NCBI GenBank assembly: GCA_903851415.1
Contig: CAINOE010000036.1
Coordinates: forward strand, 1 to 56,465
Source of the DNA: an uncultured Rhodopila sp.
GTDB taxonomy: Bacteria; Pseudomonadota; Alphaproteobacteria; Acetobacterales; Acetobacteraceae
Length of the DNA: 56,465 nucleotides
Reading direction: 5' to 3'
The position numbers and the translations under genes were made by a program. Below the pieces are notes generated by a model, which was not told the origin of the DNA, did no database searches, and saw nothing but the letters and a program-made list of their open reading frames with translations. Shown in pieces: positions 35,721 to 45,050 of this stretch (its first letter is position 1; each line of letters opens with the position of its first letter).

Positions 35721-36461
35721 ATGGGACTGAGGACCATGCGCCTTCCCGTAAGCCGACGGACGGCTTTGACCTGGGCTTTCGTCGCGGCCATGGGCAGCGT
35801 TCCGCTCGTCCAGGCCGTCTTCTTCTCCGACACGTTCTTCGTGAATCCCTCGCAGTTCGACGGGAGGAAGCTCCTGCATTCACCGCCCGCCGCCGACTCG
35901 GCCGCCACGAAGGCAGAGCTCGCCGAACTCCTCCGCATCCAGAACACCCGAACCCCGGAGGCCCTGCGGCAAGCTCAAGCCGACGCGGCGAACCGAACCG
36001 TGTTCCTGTTCAAGGACGTCTTTGGAGACGGCTTCACCGCCGACAAGTTTCCTGCAACCGCCCGGTTCTTTGCCCGCGTCGCGAATGACGAGTCGGTTTA
36101 TGAAGACGGGCCCAAGGACTACTGGAAGAGGCTCCGGCCGGCTATGCTCGATCCGGCGATCCAACCCTGCGCGCCGACGAGCGGCTTTTCCTACCCAAGC
36201 GGCCATGCGACCCGGGGCTACGTGTTCGGCGTCGTGCTGGCAGCCGCCGCGCCGGAGAAGCGTGACGCCATCCTTGACCGCGCTGCGGCTTATGCCTGGA
36301 ACCGGGTGATCTGCGGCGCCCATTTCCCGTCCGACGTCGAGGCCGGCCGCTTGCTCGGCACATCGCTCGCGGCGGTGATGCTGGCCCAGCCGCGGTTCCG
36401 CCAGGCCCTCGAAGTCGTGCAGGTCGAGTTGCACCAGGCCGGCTATACGGCCGGAGACTGA
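35721..36461 (+). CDS. Exported PAP2-type acid phosphatase (class A non-specific)
   Basis: A 246-residue phosphatase with an N-terminal signal segment (about residues 14-32) directing it to the periplasm. All three PAP2 motifs are present: Lys132-x6-Arg139-Pro140 (KDYWKRLRP), PSGH at 159-162 in a GFSYPSGHATRGY context, and Arg195-x5-His201-x3-Asp205. The third motif reads NR instead of the usual SR. This is the pattern of class A acid phosphatases such as PhoN, which remove phosphate from a range of monoesters. ATG 35721 and ATG 35736 both have plausible ribosome sites. A palindromic repeat follows the gene. Confidence 0.88.
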   Translation: MGLRTMRLPVSRRTALTWAFVAAMGSVPLVQAVFFSDTFFVNPSQFDGRKLLHSPPAADSAATKAELAELLRIQNTRTPEALRQAQADAANRTVFLFKDVFGDGFTADKFPATARFFARVANDESVYEDGPKDYWKRLRPAMLDPAIQPCAPTSGFSYPSGHATRGYVFGVVLAAAAPEKRDAILDRAAAYAWNRVICGAHFPSDVEAGRLLGTSLAAVMLAQPRFRQALEVVQVELHQAGYTAGD

Positions 36462-36507
36462 CGAGACGCCCGGGAACTGCCGCTTCATCGCGAAGTGTTT
36501 CCAAAAT

Positions 36508-36582
36508 CGTCATGGCCCGGCTCCGGGCCACCTGTCACCGCACGTGCTGGCATTCGTGGACCGGACGAGCCGCGCCATGACG
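36508..36582. repeat. Palindromic intergenic repeat, copy A
   Basis: Begins CGTCATGGCCCGG and ends GCCATGACG, with an inner CCGG...CCGGG hairpin and a CCGCACGTGC core shared with copy D. It lies 46 nt after the phosphatase stop. The sequence after it (TGAAC...GCCACC) also resembles that after copy C. Confidence 0.75.
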
Positions 36583-36744
36583 TGAACGGTAGCGCCACCC
36601 GATTCGATCATTCCTGGGCGTCGCCTGACAAGACCGCGGCAGGTCTTTTCGGACCTCCGCGCATGACTCAGTCGTAATAGCAAATGACTTGCCGCACGTT
36701 GGCATTCGGGGCATCACCATTGGGATGTTGTCCCCTCCCGCCGC

Positions 36745-37227
36745 ATGAATCCGCTTGCCTGGCTGATCAGCCTGGCCCTGCCCGCCTGCGGATTTCCCGC
36801 GGCGGAGGGGCTGCCCACGCCGCCGGTGATGGACATTGCCCATATCGCCCGCCCCGCCAGCCCGAACACCGCGCTCGGCGCGCCGTCCGGGTTCAGCCCG
36901 GCGCCGGACATCGTGACACCGGCCTATCGCGTCCCAGCCGATATGCTGTTCGCGCTGGCGCAGGACGTGGCCGCCGAACAACCAAGGACTTTCAAGGCAG
37001 CGTTGTACCCGGACCAGCTTCAGGCGCACTACGTGGCGCGCAGCGCGGTGTTCAACTTCCCCGACCTGATCACGGTCCAGGTGCGGCAGGAGACGCCGGA
37101 CACCAGCGATTTGATCATCTGGTCCCGCAGCGTTTACGGTGAAGGCGATTTCGGGGTGAACCGCCAGCGCGTTCAGGCCTGGCTCGGCGCCCTCGACACC
37201 AAGCTCCCCCCATCCAGCGAGAGATAG
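36745..37227 (+). CDS. DUF1499 domain-containing protein
   Basis: A 160-residue protein with a hydrophobic N terminus (about residues 4-14) followed by LPAC, an atypical lipobox, so it may be a lipoprotein or simply exported. The DUF1499 pattern is clear: AHYVARSAVFNFPDLITVQV, then IIWSRSVYGEGDFGVNRQRVQAWL. Function is unknown. It ends 7 nt before the ABC transporter gene and is probably co-transcribed with it. Confidence 0.82.
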   Translation: MNPLAWLISLALPACGFPAAEGLPTPPVMDIAHIARPASPNTALGAPSGFSPAPDIVTPAYRVPADMLFALAQDVAAEQPRTFKAALYPDQLQAHYVARSAVFNFPDLITVQVRQETPDTSDLIIWSRSVYGEGDFGVNRQRVQAWLGALDTKLPPSSER

Positions 37228-37234
37228 CCCGTTC

Positions 37235-39019
37235 ATGCGCGGTATCGGCCCCTTCCTGAAAGACGCCTGGCAGCTCGCCCGTCCCTACTTCATGACCTCG
37301 GAGGAGAAGTGGTCCGCCCGCGGCCTGCTGCTCGCGATCGTCGCCATGAACCTGACGAATGTCGGTCTGAGCGTTGTTTTCAACTTCTGGCGGCGGGAGT
37401 TCTACAACTCGCTCCAGGACAAGGACTGGAAAGCCTTCCTGGAGCTGCTGTTCACCTTCCGGCCGTCGGACAGCGGGATCTTCGGCATCATGCCCGGCTT
37501 CTGCGGCCTCGCAGCCGTTTTCATCATGATTGCCGTGTATGCGGTCTATGTGAACCAGTTCCTGCAAATCCGCTGGCGCCGCTGGCTGACCCGCCAGTTC
37601 CTGGCCGAATGGCTGGCGGATCGCGCCTACTACAACATCAGCCTCACGGCGGACCGCGCGGCCATCGGCACCGACAACCCGGACCAGCGCATCGCGGAGG
37701 ATCTGCGCGACTTTACCGACACCAGCCTGTCGCTTAGCCTGGGCCTGCTGTCCAACATCGTGTCGTTGGGCAGTTTCGTCGTCATCCTCTGGGGCCTGTC
37801 CGGCTCCATCGAGGCGTTCGGCATCCCGATCCCCGGCTACATGGTCTGGGTGGCTCTCGGCTACGCCATCGTCGGGACGTGGCTAACGCACCTCGTCGGC
37901 CGCCCGCTGGCGCTGCTGAACTTCAGGCAGCAGCGGGTTGAGGCGGATTTCCGCTACGCCCTCGTCCGCATCCGTGAAAACATGGAAAGCATCGCGCTGT
38001 ATCGCGGCGAGGAGGAAGAGCGCGTCACGTTGCGGGAGCGCTTCTCCGCAGTGGTCGGCAACTGGCGGCAGATCATGACGCGGACGAAGCTGCTGAACTC
38101 GCTGATCAACGGGTATTCGCAGGTGGCGGTCGTATTCCCGATTGTCGTCGCCGCGCCCCGCTATTTCTCGGGCGCGATCCAACTGGGCGGGCTGATGCAG
38201 ACCGTCGGGGCGTTCTCGCAGGTGCAGGGTTCAATGTCGTGGTTCGTCGACTCGTACGCGTCGCTGGCGCAATGGCGCGCCATCGTCGAACGTCTGGCGA
38301 CGTTCCACCGGGCCATCGTCAAGGCCCGCGCGGAAACCCATGGCGGATTCACCATCAGCGAGGCATCGGCCGATGCGGTGCGGCTGCACGATGTCACAAT
38401 GAGCCTGCCGGACGGCACCAGGCTGCTGGACGGCGCGGACCTGACGCTGACGGCCGGGCATTCCCTGGTCATCACCGGCCGGACCGGGTCCGGCAAATCG
38501 ACCCTGTTCCGTGTGCTGGCGGGAATCTGGCCGTTCGGGCACGGATCGGTGGAGATCCCGCCGAAGTCGTTCTTCCTGCCGCAGCGGCCGTATATCCCGC
38601 TCGGCACTCTGCGCCACGTCATCACCTACCCCAACGCCATGGACGCCTTCACCCCGGAGGAGATCGGCCAGGCATTGACCGACGCCGGATTGCCGCAACT
38701 GGTCAGCCGGCTGGAGCATGACGACAACTGGCCGCAGCGCCTGTCGGGCGGTGAACAGCAGCGGGTCGCGCTGGCCCGCGCATTGCTCGCGAAGCCGGAC
38801 TGGATTTTCCTGGATGAGGCGACGGCCAGCCTCGACCCGGACGCCGAGGAGGAACTGTACCACATTCTGAAACAGCGTCTGCCGAACGCCACGCTGGTTT
38901 CCATCGCCCACCGGCCCTCCGTCGCCGCGTTCCATGAGAAACGGCTGGTGTTCAAGCGGGAAGCCGGGAAAACCGGCACCCTGGCGCAGCAAGCCATCGC
39001 GCCGGCCCTGGGGGAGTAA
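37235..39019 (+). CDS. SbmA/BacA-like ABC transporter, fused permease and ATPase
   Basis: A 594-residue half-transporter. Residues about 30-340 form the membrane domain of the SbmA/ABCD family (NFWRREFYNSLQDKDW, QFLQIRWRRWLTRQF, then two further pairs of hydrophobic helices). Residues about 380-590 form the ATPase, with Walker A GRTGSGKST at 415-423, signature LSGGEQQRVALARA at 503-516 and Walker B WIFLDEATASLD at 523-534. Relatives such as BclA and YddA move peptides or fatty acyl derivatives; direction and cargo here are unknown. It sits 7 nt after the DUF1499 gene and 4 nt before an oligopeptidase gene, which favours a peptide cargo. Confidence 0.9.
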   Translation: MRGIGPFLKDAWQLARPYFMTSEEKWSARGLLLAIVAMNLTNVGLSVVFNFWRREFYNSLQDKDWKAFLELLFTFRPSDSGIFGIMPGFCGLAAVFIMIAVYAVYVNQFLQIRWRRWLTRQFLAEWLADRAYYNISLTADRAAIGTDNPDQRIAEDLRDFTDTSLSLSLGLLSNIVSLGSFVVILWGLSGSIEAFGIPIPGYMVWVALGYAIVGTWLTHLVGRPLALLNFRQQRVEADFRYALVRIRENMESIALYRGEEEERVTLRERFSAVVGNWRQIMTRTKLLNSLINGYSQVAVVFPIVVAAPRYFSGAIQLGGLMQTVGAFSQVQGSMSWFVDSYASLAQWRAIVERLATFHRAIVKARAETHGGFTISEASADAVRLHDVTMSLPDGTRLLDGADLTLTAGHSLVITGRTGSGKSTLFRVLAGIWPFGHGSVEIPPKSFFLPQRPYIPLGTLRHVITYPNAMDAFTPEEIGQALTDAGLPQLVSRLEHDDNWPQRLSGGEQQRVALARALLAKPDWIFLDEATASLDPDAEEELYHILKQRLPNATLVSIAHRPSVAAFHEKRLVFKREAGKTGTLAQQAIAPALGE

Positions 39020-39023
39020 CCGG

Positions 39024-40697
39024 ATGGACGCGCCGCTTCAGTTTGCCGATATCGCCGAGCCTCGGCCCGCGAAGGAAGGGCTGGAGGAAGCCTACGCCGT
39101 CATCAACGCCGCCCTCGATCGCGGCGAACGTGCCGCCGCGCTGGCGGATTGGGATCGCCTGAGGCGCCGCTATGACACGTGGTCCGCGCTGGTGCATCTC
39201 CGCTTCGCCCGGGACACCGCCGACGCGGCGGCAAAGGCGGATCGCGACTACGCGGACGCGCTGTCGCCGGAGGCGGCCGAACTGGAGGTCGCCCTGAAGC
39301 GCCGGCTGCTGGCCGATGCGCCCGCGGTTGCTTCGATCGTGGGGGAGCATGCGCTGCGGCTGTGGGAGACCGACGTCACCACGTTCGATCCGGCGATCAA
39401 GCCCGATCTGGAGGAGGAAGCCCGCGTCTCGGCGCGCTATACCGAACTGCTGGCCTCGGCCAGGCTGGACTTCGCCGGGCAGACGCTGAACCTGGCGGGT
39501 CTTGGTCCGTATGCCGAGGACCCGGACCGGGAGACGCGATATCAGGCGGAGAGGACGCGCTGGGGGTTCTTCGAAGCCAACGCGGCGGAGTTGGACGATA
39601 TCTACGACCGGCTTGTGAAGCTGCGGACCGGGATGGCGGGCAAGCTGGGCTACCTGACCTTTACGCCGCTCGGATACAAGCTGCTGCGCCGGGTGGATTA
39701 CGGTCCGGACGATGTTGCCCGCTATCGGGAGCAGGTAGCCGAGCATGTGGTGCCGCTGGTAGGCCGGCTGCTGGAGGCCCGCCGCGCGGAAAACGGCTGG
39801 GACCGCCTGCGCTTCTGGGACGAGGCGCTGATCGATCCCGCCGGCAACCCCAAGCCCATCGGCGGCCACGACGTGCTGGTCGAGCAGGCGCAGGCGATGT
39901 TCGACGGCATGGACCCGAGGCTGGCCTCGTTCTACCGGGTGATGACAGCGGGCGGCTTCATGGACCTGAAGAACCGGCCCGGCAAAGCCGGCGGCGGATT
40001 CTGCACGTCCTTTCCCACCGCCGGGGTGCCGTTCATCTTCGCTAATTTCAACGGCACCAACAACGACATCGGCGTGTTTACGCATGAGATGGGGCACGCC
40101 TTCCAGAACTGGGAAAGCCGCAACCAGCCCGGCGTGGATTACCTCTGGCCGACGATGGAGGCAGCCGAGATCCACTCCATGGGCCTGGAGTTCCTGACAT
40201 TCCCCGGGATTGGCAAGCTGGTGGGCGAGGACTCGGCGAATCGCTTTCGCCGCATGCACCTGATCGGGGCGCTGGCCTTCCTGCCGTATGGCGTGTGCGT
40301 CGATCATTTCCAGCACGAGGTGTATGCGCACCCCGAGGCCTCGCCGGCGGACCGCCATGCGATGTGGCGGCGTTTGGAGAAGGTCTACCTGCCATGGGCG
40401 GACTACGGCGATATCGGGTTCCTGCTGAAGGGCGGCCGCTGGCAGGCCAAGCCGCATATCTACGGCTCGCCATTCTACTACATCGACTACACGCTGGCGC
40501 AGTGCTGCGCGATGCAGCTTTGGGTAAAGTCCCGCCAGGATTACGCGGCGACGCTGGAAGCCTACGTTCAACTATGTGGCCGAGGCGGGTCCGCGCCGTT
40601 CCAGGATCTCGTCAGGTCTGCCGGCCTTGTGTCTCCCTTCGCGCCAGGGGCGTTGGCCGGGGTAGTGCGGGAAGCCGCTTCCGTGCTCGGACTTTAG
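39024..40697 (+). CDS. M3-family oligoendopeptidase (PepF type)
   Basis: A 557-residue cytoplasmic zinc peptidase. The active site HEMGH lies at 354-358, with the third zinc ligand Glu382 in MEAAEIHSMGLEF; the C-terminal PFYYIDYTLAQCCAMQLW is typical of the PepF branch. It cleaves oligopeptides of roughly 7-20 residues. No signal peptide is seen. ATG 39024 lies 4 nt after the ABC transporter stop, so uptake and breakdown of peptides may be linked. The longer frame from 38934 lies inside the transporter gene. Confidence 0.92.
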   Translation: MDAPLQFADIAEPRPAKEGLEEAYAVINAALDRGERAAALADWDRLRRRYDTWSALVHLRFARDTADAAAKADRDYADALSPEAAELEVALKRRLLADAPAVASIVGEHALRLWETDVTTFDPAIKPDLEEEARVSARYTELLASARLDFAGQTLNLAGLGPYAEDPDRETRYQAERTRWGFFEANAAELDDIYDRLVKLRTGMAGKLGYLTFTPLGYKLLRRVDYGPDDVARYREQVAEHVVPLVGRLLEARRAENGWDRLRFWDEALIDPAGNPKPIGGHDVLVEQAQAMFDGMDPRLASFYRVMTAGGFMDLKNRPGKAGGGFCTSFPTAGVPFIFANFNGTNNDIGVFTHEMGHAFQNWESRNQPGVDYLWPTMEAAEIHSMGLEFLTFPGIGKLVGEDSANRFRRMHLIGALAFLPYGVCVDHFQHEVYAHPEASPADRHAMWRRLEKVYLPWADYGDIGFLLKGGRWQAKPHIYGSPFYYIDYTLAQCCAMQLWVKSRQDYAATLEAYVQLCGRGGSAPFQDLVRSAGLVSPFAPGALAGVVREAASVLGL

Positions 40698-40780
40698 TGC
40701 CCCGTGTTGCCGGCAAGGCCCGGCGGGTCAACCGTCATGATCCTGTCGCCGACAGTCGAAAAGAGTTAAGGACCACAGCC

Positions 40781-42217
40781 ATGGACCCTTCGTTCCTGCC
40801 GGCAACCGCGCTCGCCGGCCTTGTCCGGACCGGGAAGCTCGGGGCGCTGGAACTGCTGGACCATTTCATCTCTCGGACAGAGCGGCTCGACCCCCGCATC
40901 AACGCGGTCGTGGTGCGCGACTTCGACCGGGCGCGAGCGCGCGCCCGGGAGCTGGATTCCCGCCCTGACAAATCGGCTCCGCTGTTCGGCGTGCCAACGA
41001 CGGTGAAAGAAAGCTTCGACGTCGCCGGGCTTCCCACCACCCGCGGCCACGCAGACCTCAAGTCCCGGCGCATCGGCGTAACCACGATCACGGTGCGGCG
41101 GCTGGAGGCGGCGGGGGCGGTGGTGTTCGGCAAGACCAACGTCCCGGTCGATCTGGCCGATTGGCAAAGTTACAATCCAGTGTACGGAACGACATCGAAC
41201 CCCTGGAATGCCGCGCACACGCCGGGCGGCTCCTCCGGCGGTTCCGCCGCCGCCCTCGCCGCCGGCCTGACCGGTCTGGAGATCGGCTCCGATATCGGCG
41301 GCTCGATCCGGGTGCCGGCGCATTTCTGCGGCGTCTACGGCCACAAGCCAACCTTCGGGTTGGTGCCGAACTATGGCGATCCGGCGCTGAGTGCCGCCGC
41401 CGGCACGGATATCGCCGTTGCCGGGCCGATGGCGCGATCCGCATCCGACCTGGCCGCGGCGTTGGACGTGCTGGCGGGCCCCGACCCGGACGAGTCCGGG
41501 CTGACGCTGAACCTGCCGGCGCCTCGGTTCAACGGTCTGCGGGAGCTGCGCGTCGCGGTGTGGGCGGAGGAGCCTGGCCAGACGACGGACTCCGGGACCG
41601 TGGCCGCGATCCACGCGCTGGCCGACGGGCTGGAACGACAGCGCGTGACGGTCAGCCGCGCCGCGCGTCCGCCGTTCGACCCGAAGGAGGCGTTTCACCT
41701 CTACCTCCGTCTGCTGGATACCGCCTGGAGCATCCGCGTGCCCGACGCGGTCGTCGAGGCCCGGCGCAAGCGTCTCGCCAGCCTGCCGGAAACGGCCAAT
41801 AGCGTCGACGACATCATGCTGCGCACGGTCGGGATGGAGCATCGGACGTGGCTCGCCCTGAACGAGCAGCGCTTCAAGTGGCGGCGCGCGTGGACGGCGT
41901 TCTTCAGGCAGTGGGACGTGCTGCTGTGCCCGGCGTTCGGCACTGCCGCGTTGCCGCACCGGCAGGACGGAGAACCCTGGCAGCGGCGGATTACTATCGA
42001 AGGGCACGAGATCGCCTACGACGATCTGCTGTTCTGGCCGGGCCTGACCTGTGGATACCATCTCCCCGCGACAGTCGCACCTCTGGGGTTCACCGCGGCC
42101 GGACTGCCGCTGGGCGTGCAGATTACCGGGCCGATCTACGGCGATCGCACGACGATCGCGGTGGCGGAGTTGTTGGAACGGGCGTGGCTGGGGTTCAAAG
42201 CGCCGGACGGGTGGTAG
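40781..42217 (+). CDS. Amidase signature family protein
   Basis: A 478-residue serine amidase. The Ser-cisSer-Lys triad is visible as Lys76 in TVKESFD, Ser151 in TPGGSSGGSAAALAAG and nucleophile Ser175 in GSDIGGSIRVPA, with the usual 24-residue spacing between the two serines. No GatB/GatC neighbours exist, so it is a catabolic amidase rather than GatA. The substrate is unknown. AAGAG lies about 15 nt before ATG 40781. It follows the oligopeptidase gene by 83 nt on the same strand and may belong to the same unit. Confidence 0.9.
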   Translation: MDPSFLPATALAGLVRTGKLGALELLDHFISRTERLDPRINAVVVRDFDRARARARELDSRPDKSAPLFGVPTTVKESFDVAGLPTTRGHADLKSRRIGVTTITVRRLEAAGAVVFGKTNVPVDLADWQSYNPVYGTTSNPWNAAHTPGGSSGGSAAALAAGLTGLEIGSDIGGSIRVPAHFCGVYGHKPTFGLVPNYGDPALSAAAGTDIAVAGPMARSASDLAAALDVLAGPDPDESGLTLNLPAPRFNGLRELRVAVWAEEPGQTTDSGTVAAIHALADGLERQRVTVSRAARPPFDPKEAFHLYLRLLDTAWSIRVPDAVVEARRKRLASLPETANSVDDIMLRTVGMEHRTWLALNEQRFKWRRAWTAFFRQWDVLLCPAFGTAALPHRQDGEPWQRRITIEGHEIAYDDLLFWPGLTCGYHLPATVAPLGFTAAGLPLGVQITGPIYGDRTTIAVAELLERAWLGFKAPDGW

Positions 42218-42276
42218 TCTCGCGGGCCGCCCGGCGCCACCCAACCCGTTGTGTCATGCCCGGATGCCGTACGTGC

Positions 42277-42301
42277 CATGGCCGGCCTTTTGCCGGCCAT
42301 G
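42277..42301. terminator. Perfect hairpin between convergent amidase and cysK (repeat copy B)
   Basis: A perfect 10-bp stem CATGGCCGGC / GCCGGCCATG with loop CTTTT. It lies 59 nt after the amidase stop and 10 nt from the cysK stop, so it can serve both strands. The sequence just before it (GTCATGCCCGG, 42253-42263) ties it to the palindromic repeat family. Confidence 0.6.
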
Positions 42302-42311
42302 AGACAACTGG

Positions 42312-43289
42312 CTACAGCCCTTCGAACAACACCGTCGAAATATACCGTTCCGCGAACGACGGGATGATCACCACGATCCGCTTGTTGGCATACTCCGGCC
42401 GCTTGCCCACTTTCAGCGCGGCCGACAGGGCCGCGCCGGAGGAAATGCCGCCCGGGATGCCCTCCACTTTCGCCAACCGGCGGGCGGCGGCGAGCGTCTC
42501 CTCGTTGGTGACCTGGATGATCTCGTCGATCGCCTTGGTGTCCAGCACCTCCGGCACGAAGCCCGCGCCGATGCCCTGGATCGGGTGGGGCGCCGGCTTG
42601 CCGCCGGACAGCACCGGACTCGCCGCCGGCTCGACCGCGATCAGCTTCAGCCCGGGGTGCCGTGGCTTCAGCGCTTGCGCGATACCGGTCAGCGTGCCGC
42701 CGGTGCCGATGCCGGAGACGACAGCGTCCACCTCGCCGTCGGTGTCGAACCAGATCTCCTCGGCGGTCGTCCGCGCATGGATCTCCGGGTTCGCCGGGCT
42801 GCCGAACTGGTTTGCGGTGACGGAGCCGGGGGTGTCGGCCAGCAGTTCCTTGGCCCGCGCCACGGCGCCGTTCATGCCCTTCTCGCGCGGGGTCAGCTCC
42901 AGTTCGGCGCCGAGGTAGGCCAGCACTTTGCGGCGCTCGATCGACACCGATTCCGGCATCGTTAGGATCAGCCGGTAGCCCCGCGCCGCCGCGACGAACG
43001 CCAGCCCGATCCCGGTATTGCCGGAGGTTGGCTCGATGATCGTCCCGCCGGGCTTCAGCGCGCCGGATTCTTCCAGCGCGAGGATGAGGTTGACGCCAAT
43101 GCGGTCCTTCACGCTGCTGAGCGGGTTGAAGAACTCCAGCTTCAGAACGATGTCAGCGGTGATGCCTTCCTCGGCAAGGATTTTCGGGATGCGCACCAGC
43201 GGCGTGTTGCCAATCGTCTCGGCGATGCTGTCATAGATGCGACCGCGCAATGGGCGATCGAGGACGAGAGGCTTGTGTTCAGTTCCCAT
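42312..43289 (-). CDS. cysK: Cysteine synthase A (O-acetylserine sulfhydrylase)
   Basis: A PLP enzyme of 325 residues that makes cysteine from O-acetylserine and sulfide. The PLP lysine is Lys61 in [11 protein letters not shown]. The substrate loop [12 protein letters not shown], the phosphate-binding [12 protein letters not shown] and the C-terminal GGISSGAA are all intact. The N terminus has a short extension before [15 protein letters not shown], which is normal. ATG 43289 is the natural start. It is monocistronic and convergent with the amidase. Confidence 0.95.
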   Translation of the reverse strand: MGTEHKPLVLDRPLRGRIYDSIAETIGNTPLVRIPKILAEEGITADIVLKLEFFNPLSSVKDRIGVNLILALEESGALKPGGTIIEPTSGNTGIGLAFVAAARGYRLILTMPESVSIERRKVLAYLGAELELTPREKGMNGAVARAKELLADTPGSVTANQFGSPANPEIHARTTAEEIWFDTDGEVDAVVSGIGTGGTLTGIAQALKPRHPGLKLIAVEPAASPVLSGGKPAPHPIQGIGAGFVPEVLDTKAIDEIIQVTNEETLAAARRLAKVEGIPGGISSGAALSAALKVGKRPEYANKRIVVIIPSFAERYISTVLFEGL

Positions 43290-43665
43290 GGCAATGACCT
43301 TTTCTCTGGCGACAACCGCGAAGCACCGGCAAGCGCGGCTCCATACCGCATATAAAAGACAAAATTTGCTCAGGCTGGCAAGATGTGTCAGGGCGTTCGG
43401 GAAATCTTTGCATAAAGTAAGGTTGATATAGAATTTCTCTCTCTAAACCCGGAATGCGCGACATTCAGTCCGACACCCGCGCGTGCACAGCCCGTGCGTC
43501 GCCATACGGTGACGTCCTCTCGCAAAGCCGACGATAGCACAAAAGCGAAGCAGTCCCCGGGCTTGGACCGCCTTGGCAACCGGCCCCGGGGATGCACATC
43601 TACATTCACACCAGGGACCGGGTCCGGGCTTCCGGCCAATCCGATCAGCACGCATTGGGGATTTG
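43290..43665. other. Noncoding gap between divergent cysK and the MFS unit
   Basis: These 376 nt contain no gene I can support. The stretch at about 43340-43440 is markedly AT-richer than its surroundings and presumably holds the cysK promoter; no clear -35/-10 pair or operator stands out. The rest up to 43665 is GC-rich without recognisable features. Confidence 0.4.
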
Positions 43666-43770
43666 ATGACCGACTTCTTCGCTTCCGGCCTCGTCCCCGT
43701 GACAGCGCGACCGATCGCGACACCCACCGGCGGAAAGCGGGCGCAGGCGATCCGCCGCCGCAGCCAATGA
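43666..43770 (+). CDS. Possible 34-codon leader peptide upstream of the MFS gene
   Basis: A short frame beginning ATG 43666 with GGGGA 4 nt upstream and ending in TGA at 43768-43770, overlapping the MFS start as ATGA. The peptide begins MTDFFASG and ends in a basic QAIRRRSQ tail. The MFS start has no Shine-Dalgarno of its own, so translation could be coupled through this frame. No known leader family is recognised. Confidence 0.35.
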   Translation: MTDFFASGLVPVTARPIATPTGGKRAQAIRRRSQ

Positions 43771-45050
43771 GCCTGCTGCCTCGCGGCCGCCGCCGCCCGG
43801 CCGTCGCCTTTATTCTCATAACCCTCGTGATCGATGCCCTGGGCTTCGGCCTGGTGGTGCCGATCGTGCCGTCGCTGGTGCTGGAGATGTCGGGGTTGAC
43901 CGCGTCCGGTGCCTCGCTCTGGGTCGGCGCGCTACTGACCTCCTTCGCGGTCATGCAGTTTATCTGCGCGCCGATCCTGGGCGCGCTGAGCGACCGGTTC
44001 GGCCGGCGGCCCGTGATGTTGCTGTCGCTCGCCGGGGTCGGCATGAACTATGGGCTGCTGGCCTGGGCGCCGTCGCTGATCTGGCTGTTCCTCGGCCGGA
44101 TGATCGCGGGCGGCACGGCGGCGAATGCGGCCACCGCCACCGCCTATATCGCCGACGTCACGCCGCCGCAGCAGCGGGCCGGGCGCTTCGGGCTTGTCGG
44201 CGCGATGTTCGGGATCGGCTTTGTGCTCGGGCCGGCGCTTGGCGGGCTGCTGGGAACGTACGGCCTGCGCGTACCGTTCATCGCGGCAGCGGCGCTGACG
44301 GGGTGCAACGTGCTTTATGGCCTGCTCGTGCTGCCGGAAAGCCTGCCGCCCGAGCGCCGCCGCGGGTTCGAGTGGCGGCGTGCCAATCCGGTGGGCTCGC
44401 TGCGAGTGCTGATGGGCAGCCCGAATCTGGGCCGCCTGGCGATCGCCTGGGGCTGCACATGGTTTGCCATGGGTGCGCTGCAGACCACGTTCGTGCTGGC
44501 CAACCAGCTTCGCTTCGGCTGGGACACGCAGCACAACGGGCTGGCGCTGGCCCTCGCTGGGCTGGGCTCGGCCGTGGTTCAGGGCCTGCTGGTGCGCCGC
44601 ATCATCCCCTATTTAGGGGAATTGCGGTCCGCGCTGATCGGCTGTTCGATCACAGTCTGCGCCTATCTGCTCATCGCGTTCGCGCCGTACGGCTGGGTCG
44701 TGCTGCTGGGCATCATCATTCAGGCGGGCGGCGCCATCACCAATCCCGCCGTGCAAGGCCTCGTCTCCGCCGCCGTCCCGGCCGATCGGCAGGGGGAAAC
44801 GCAGGGAGCGCTGTCGTCGGTGCAGGGGCTGACGGCGATCGTCTCGCCGCTTGTCGCCGGCACGGTGTTCGCGCATTTCACCGGTCCTTCCGCGCTGATC
44901 CTGCTCCCGGGTGCGCCGTTCGTGGTCTCCGCGCTGGCTTACTGCGTAGCGCTTTGGGCGGTCGCGGGCGTCCGCCCGGCACCGGCACTGGTCCGCGCCG
45001 ATGTCGGCGGCACGCTGATTCCCGTGGCGAAAGAGGCAGGAGGAGACTGA
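43767..45050 (+). CDS. MFS transporter, TetA-like
   Basis: A 427-residue twelve-helix major facilitator. The first loop carries the MFS signature GALSDRFGRRPVML and helix 1 has the DALGFGLVVPIVPSL segment typical of the TetA/DHA1 branch. A second motif, VGAMFGIGFVLGPALGG (motif C), marks it as an antiporter-type drug or metabolite exporter. The substrate is unknown. ATG 43767 is used; the frame is open further upstream, but that stretch is not MFS-like. The stop overlaps the amidohydrolase ATG by 1 nt. Confidence 0.88.
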   Translation: MSLLPRGRRRPAVAFILITLVIDALGFGLVVPIVPSLVLEMSGLTASGASLWVGALLTSFAVMQFICAPILGALSDRFGRRPVMLLSLAGVGMNYGLLAWAPSLIWLFLGRMIAGGTAANAATATAYIADVTPPQQRAGRFGLVGAMFGIGFVLGPALGGLLGTYGLRVPFIAAAALTGCNVLYGLLVLPESLPPERRRGFEWRRANPVGSLRVLMGSPNLGRLAIAWGCTWFAMGALQTTFVLANQLRFGWDTQHNGLALALAGLGSAVVQGLLVRRIIPYLGELRSALIGCSITVCAYLLIAFAPYGWVVLLGIIIQAGGAITNPAVQGLVSAAVPADRQGETQGALSSVQGLTAIVSPLVAGTVFAHFTGPSALILLPGAPFVVSALAYCVALWAVAGVRPAPALVRADVGGTLIPVAKEAGGD

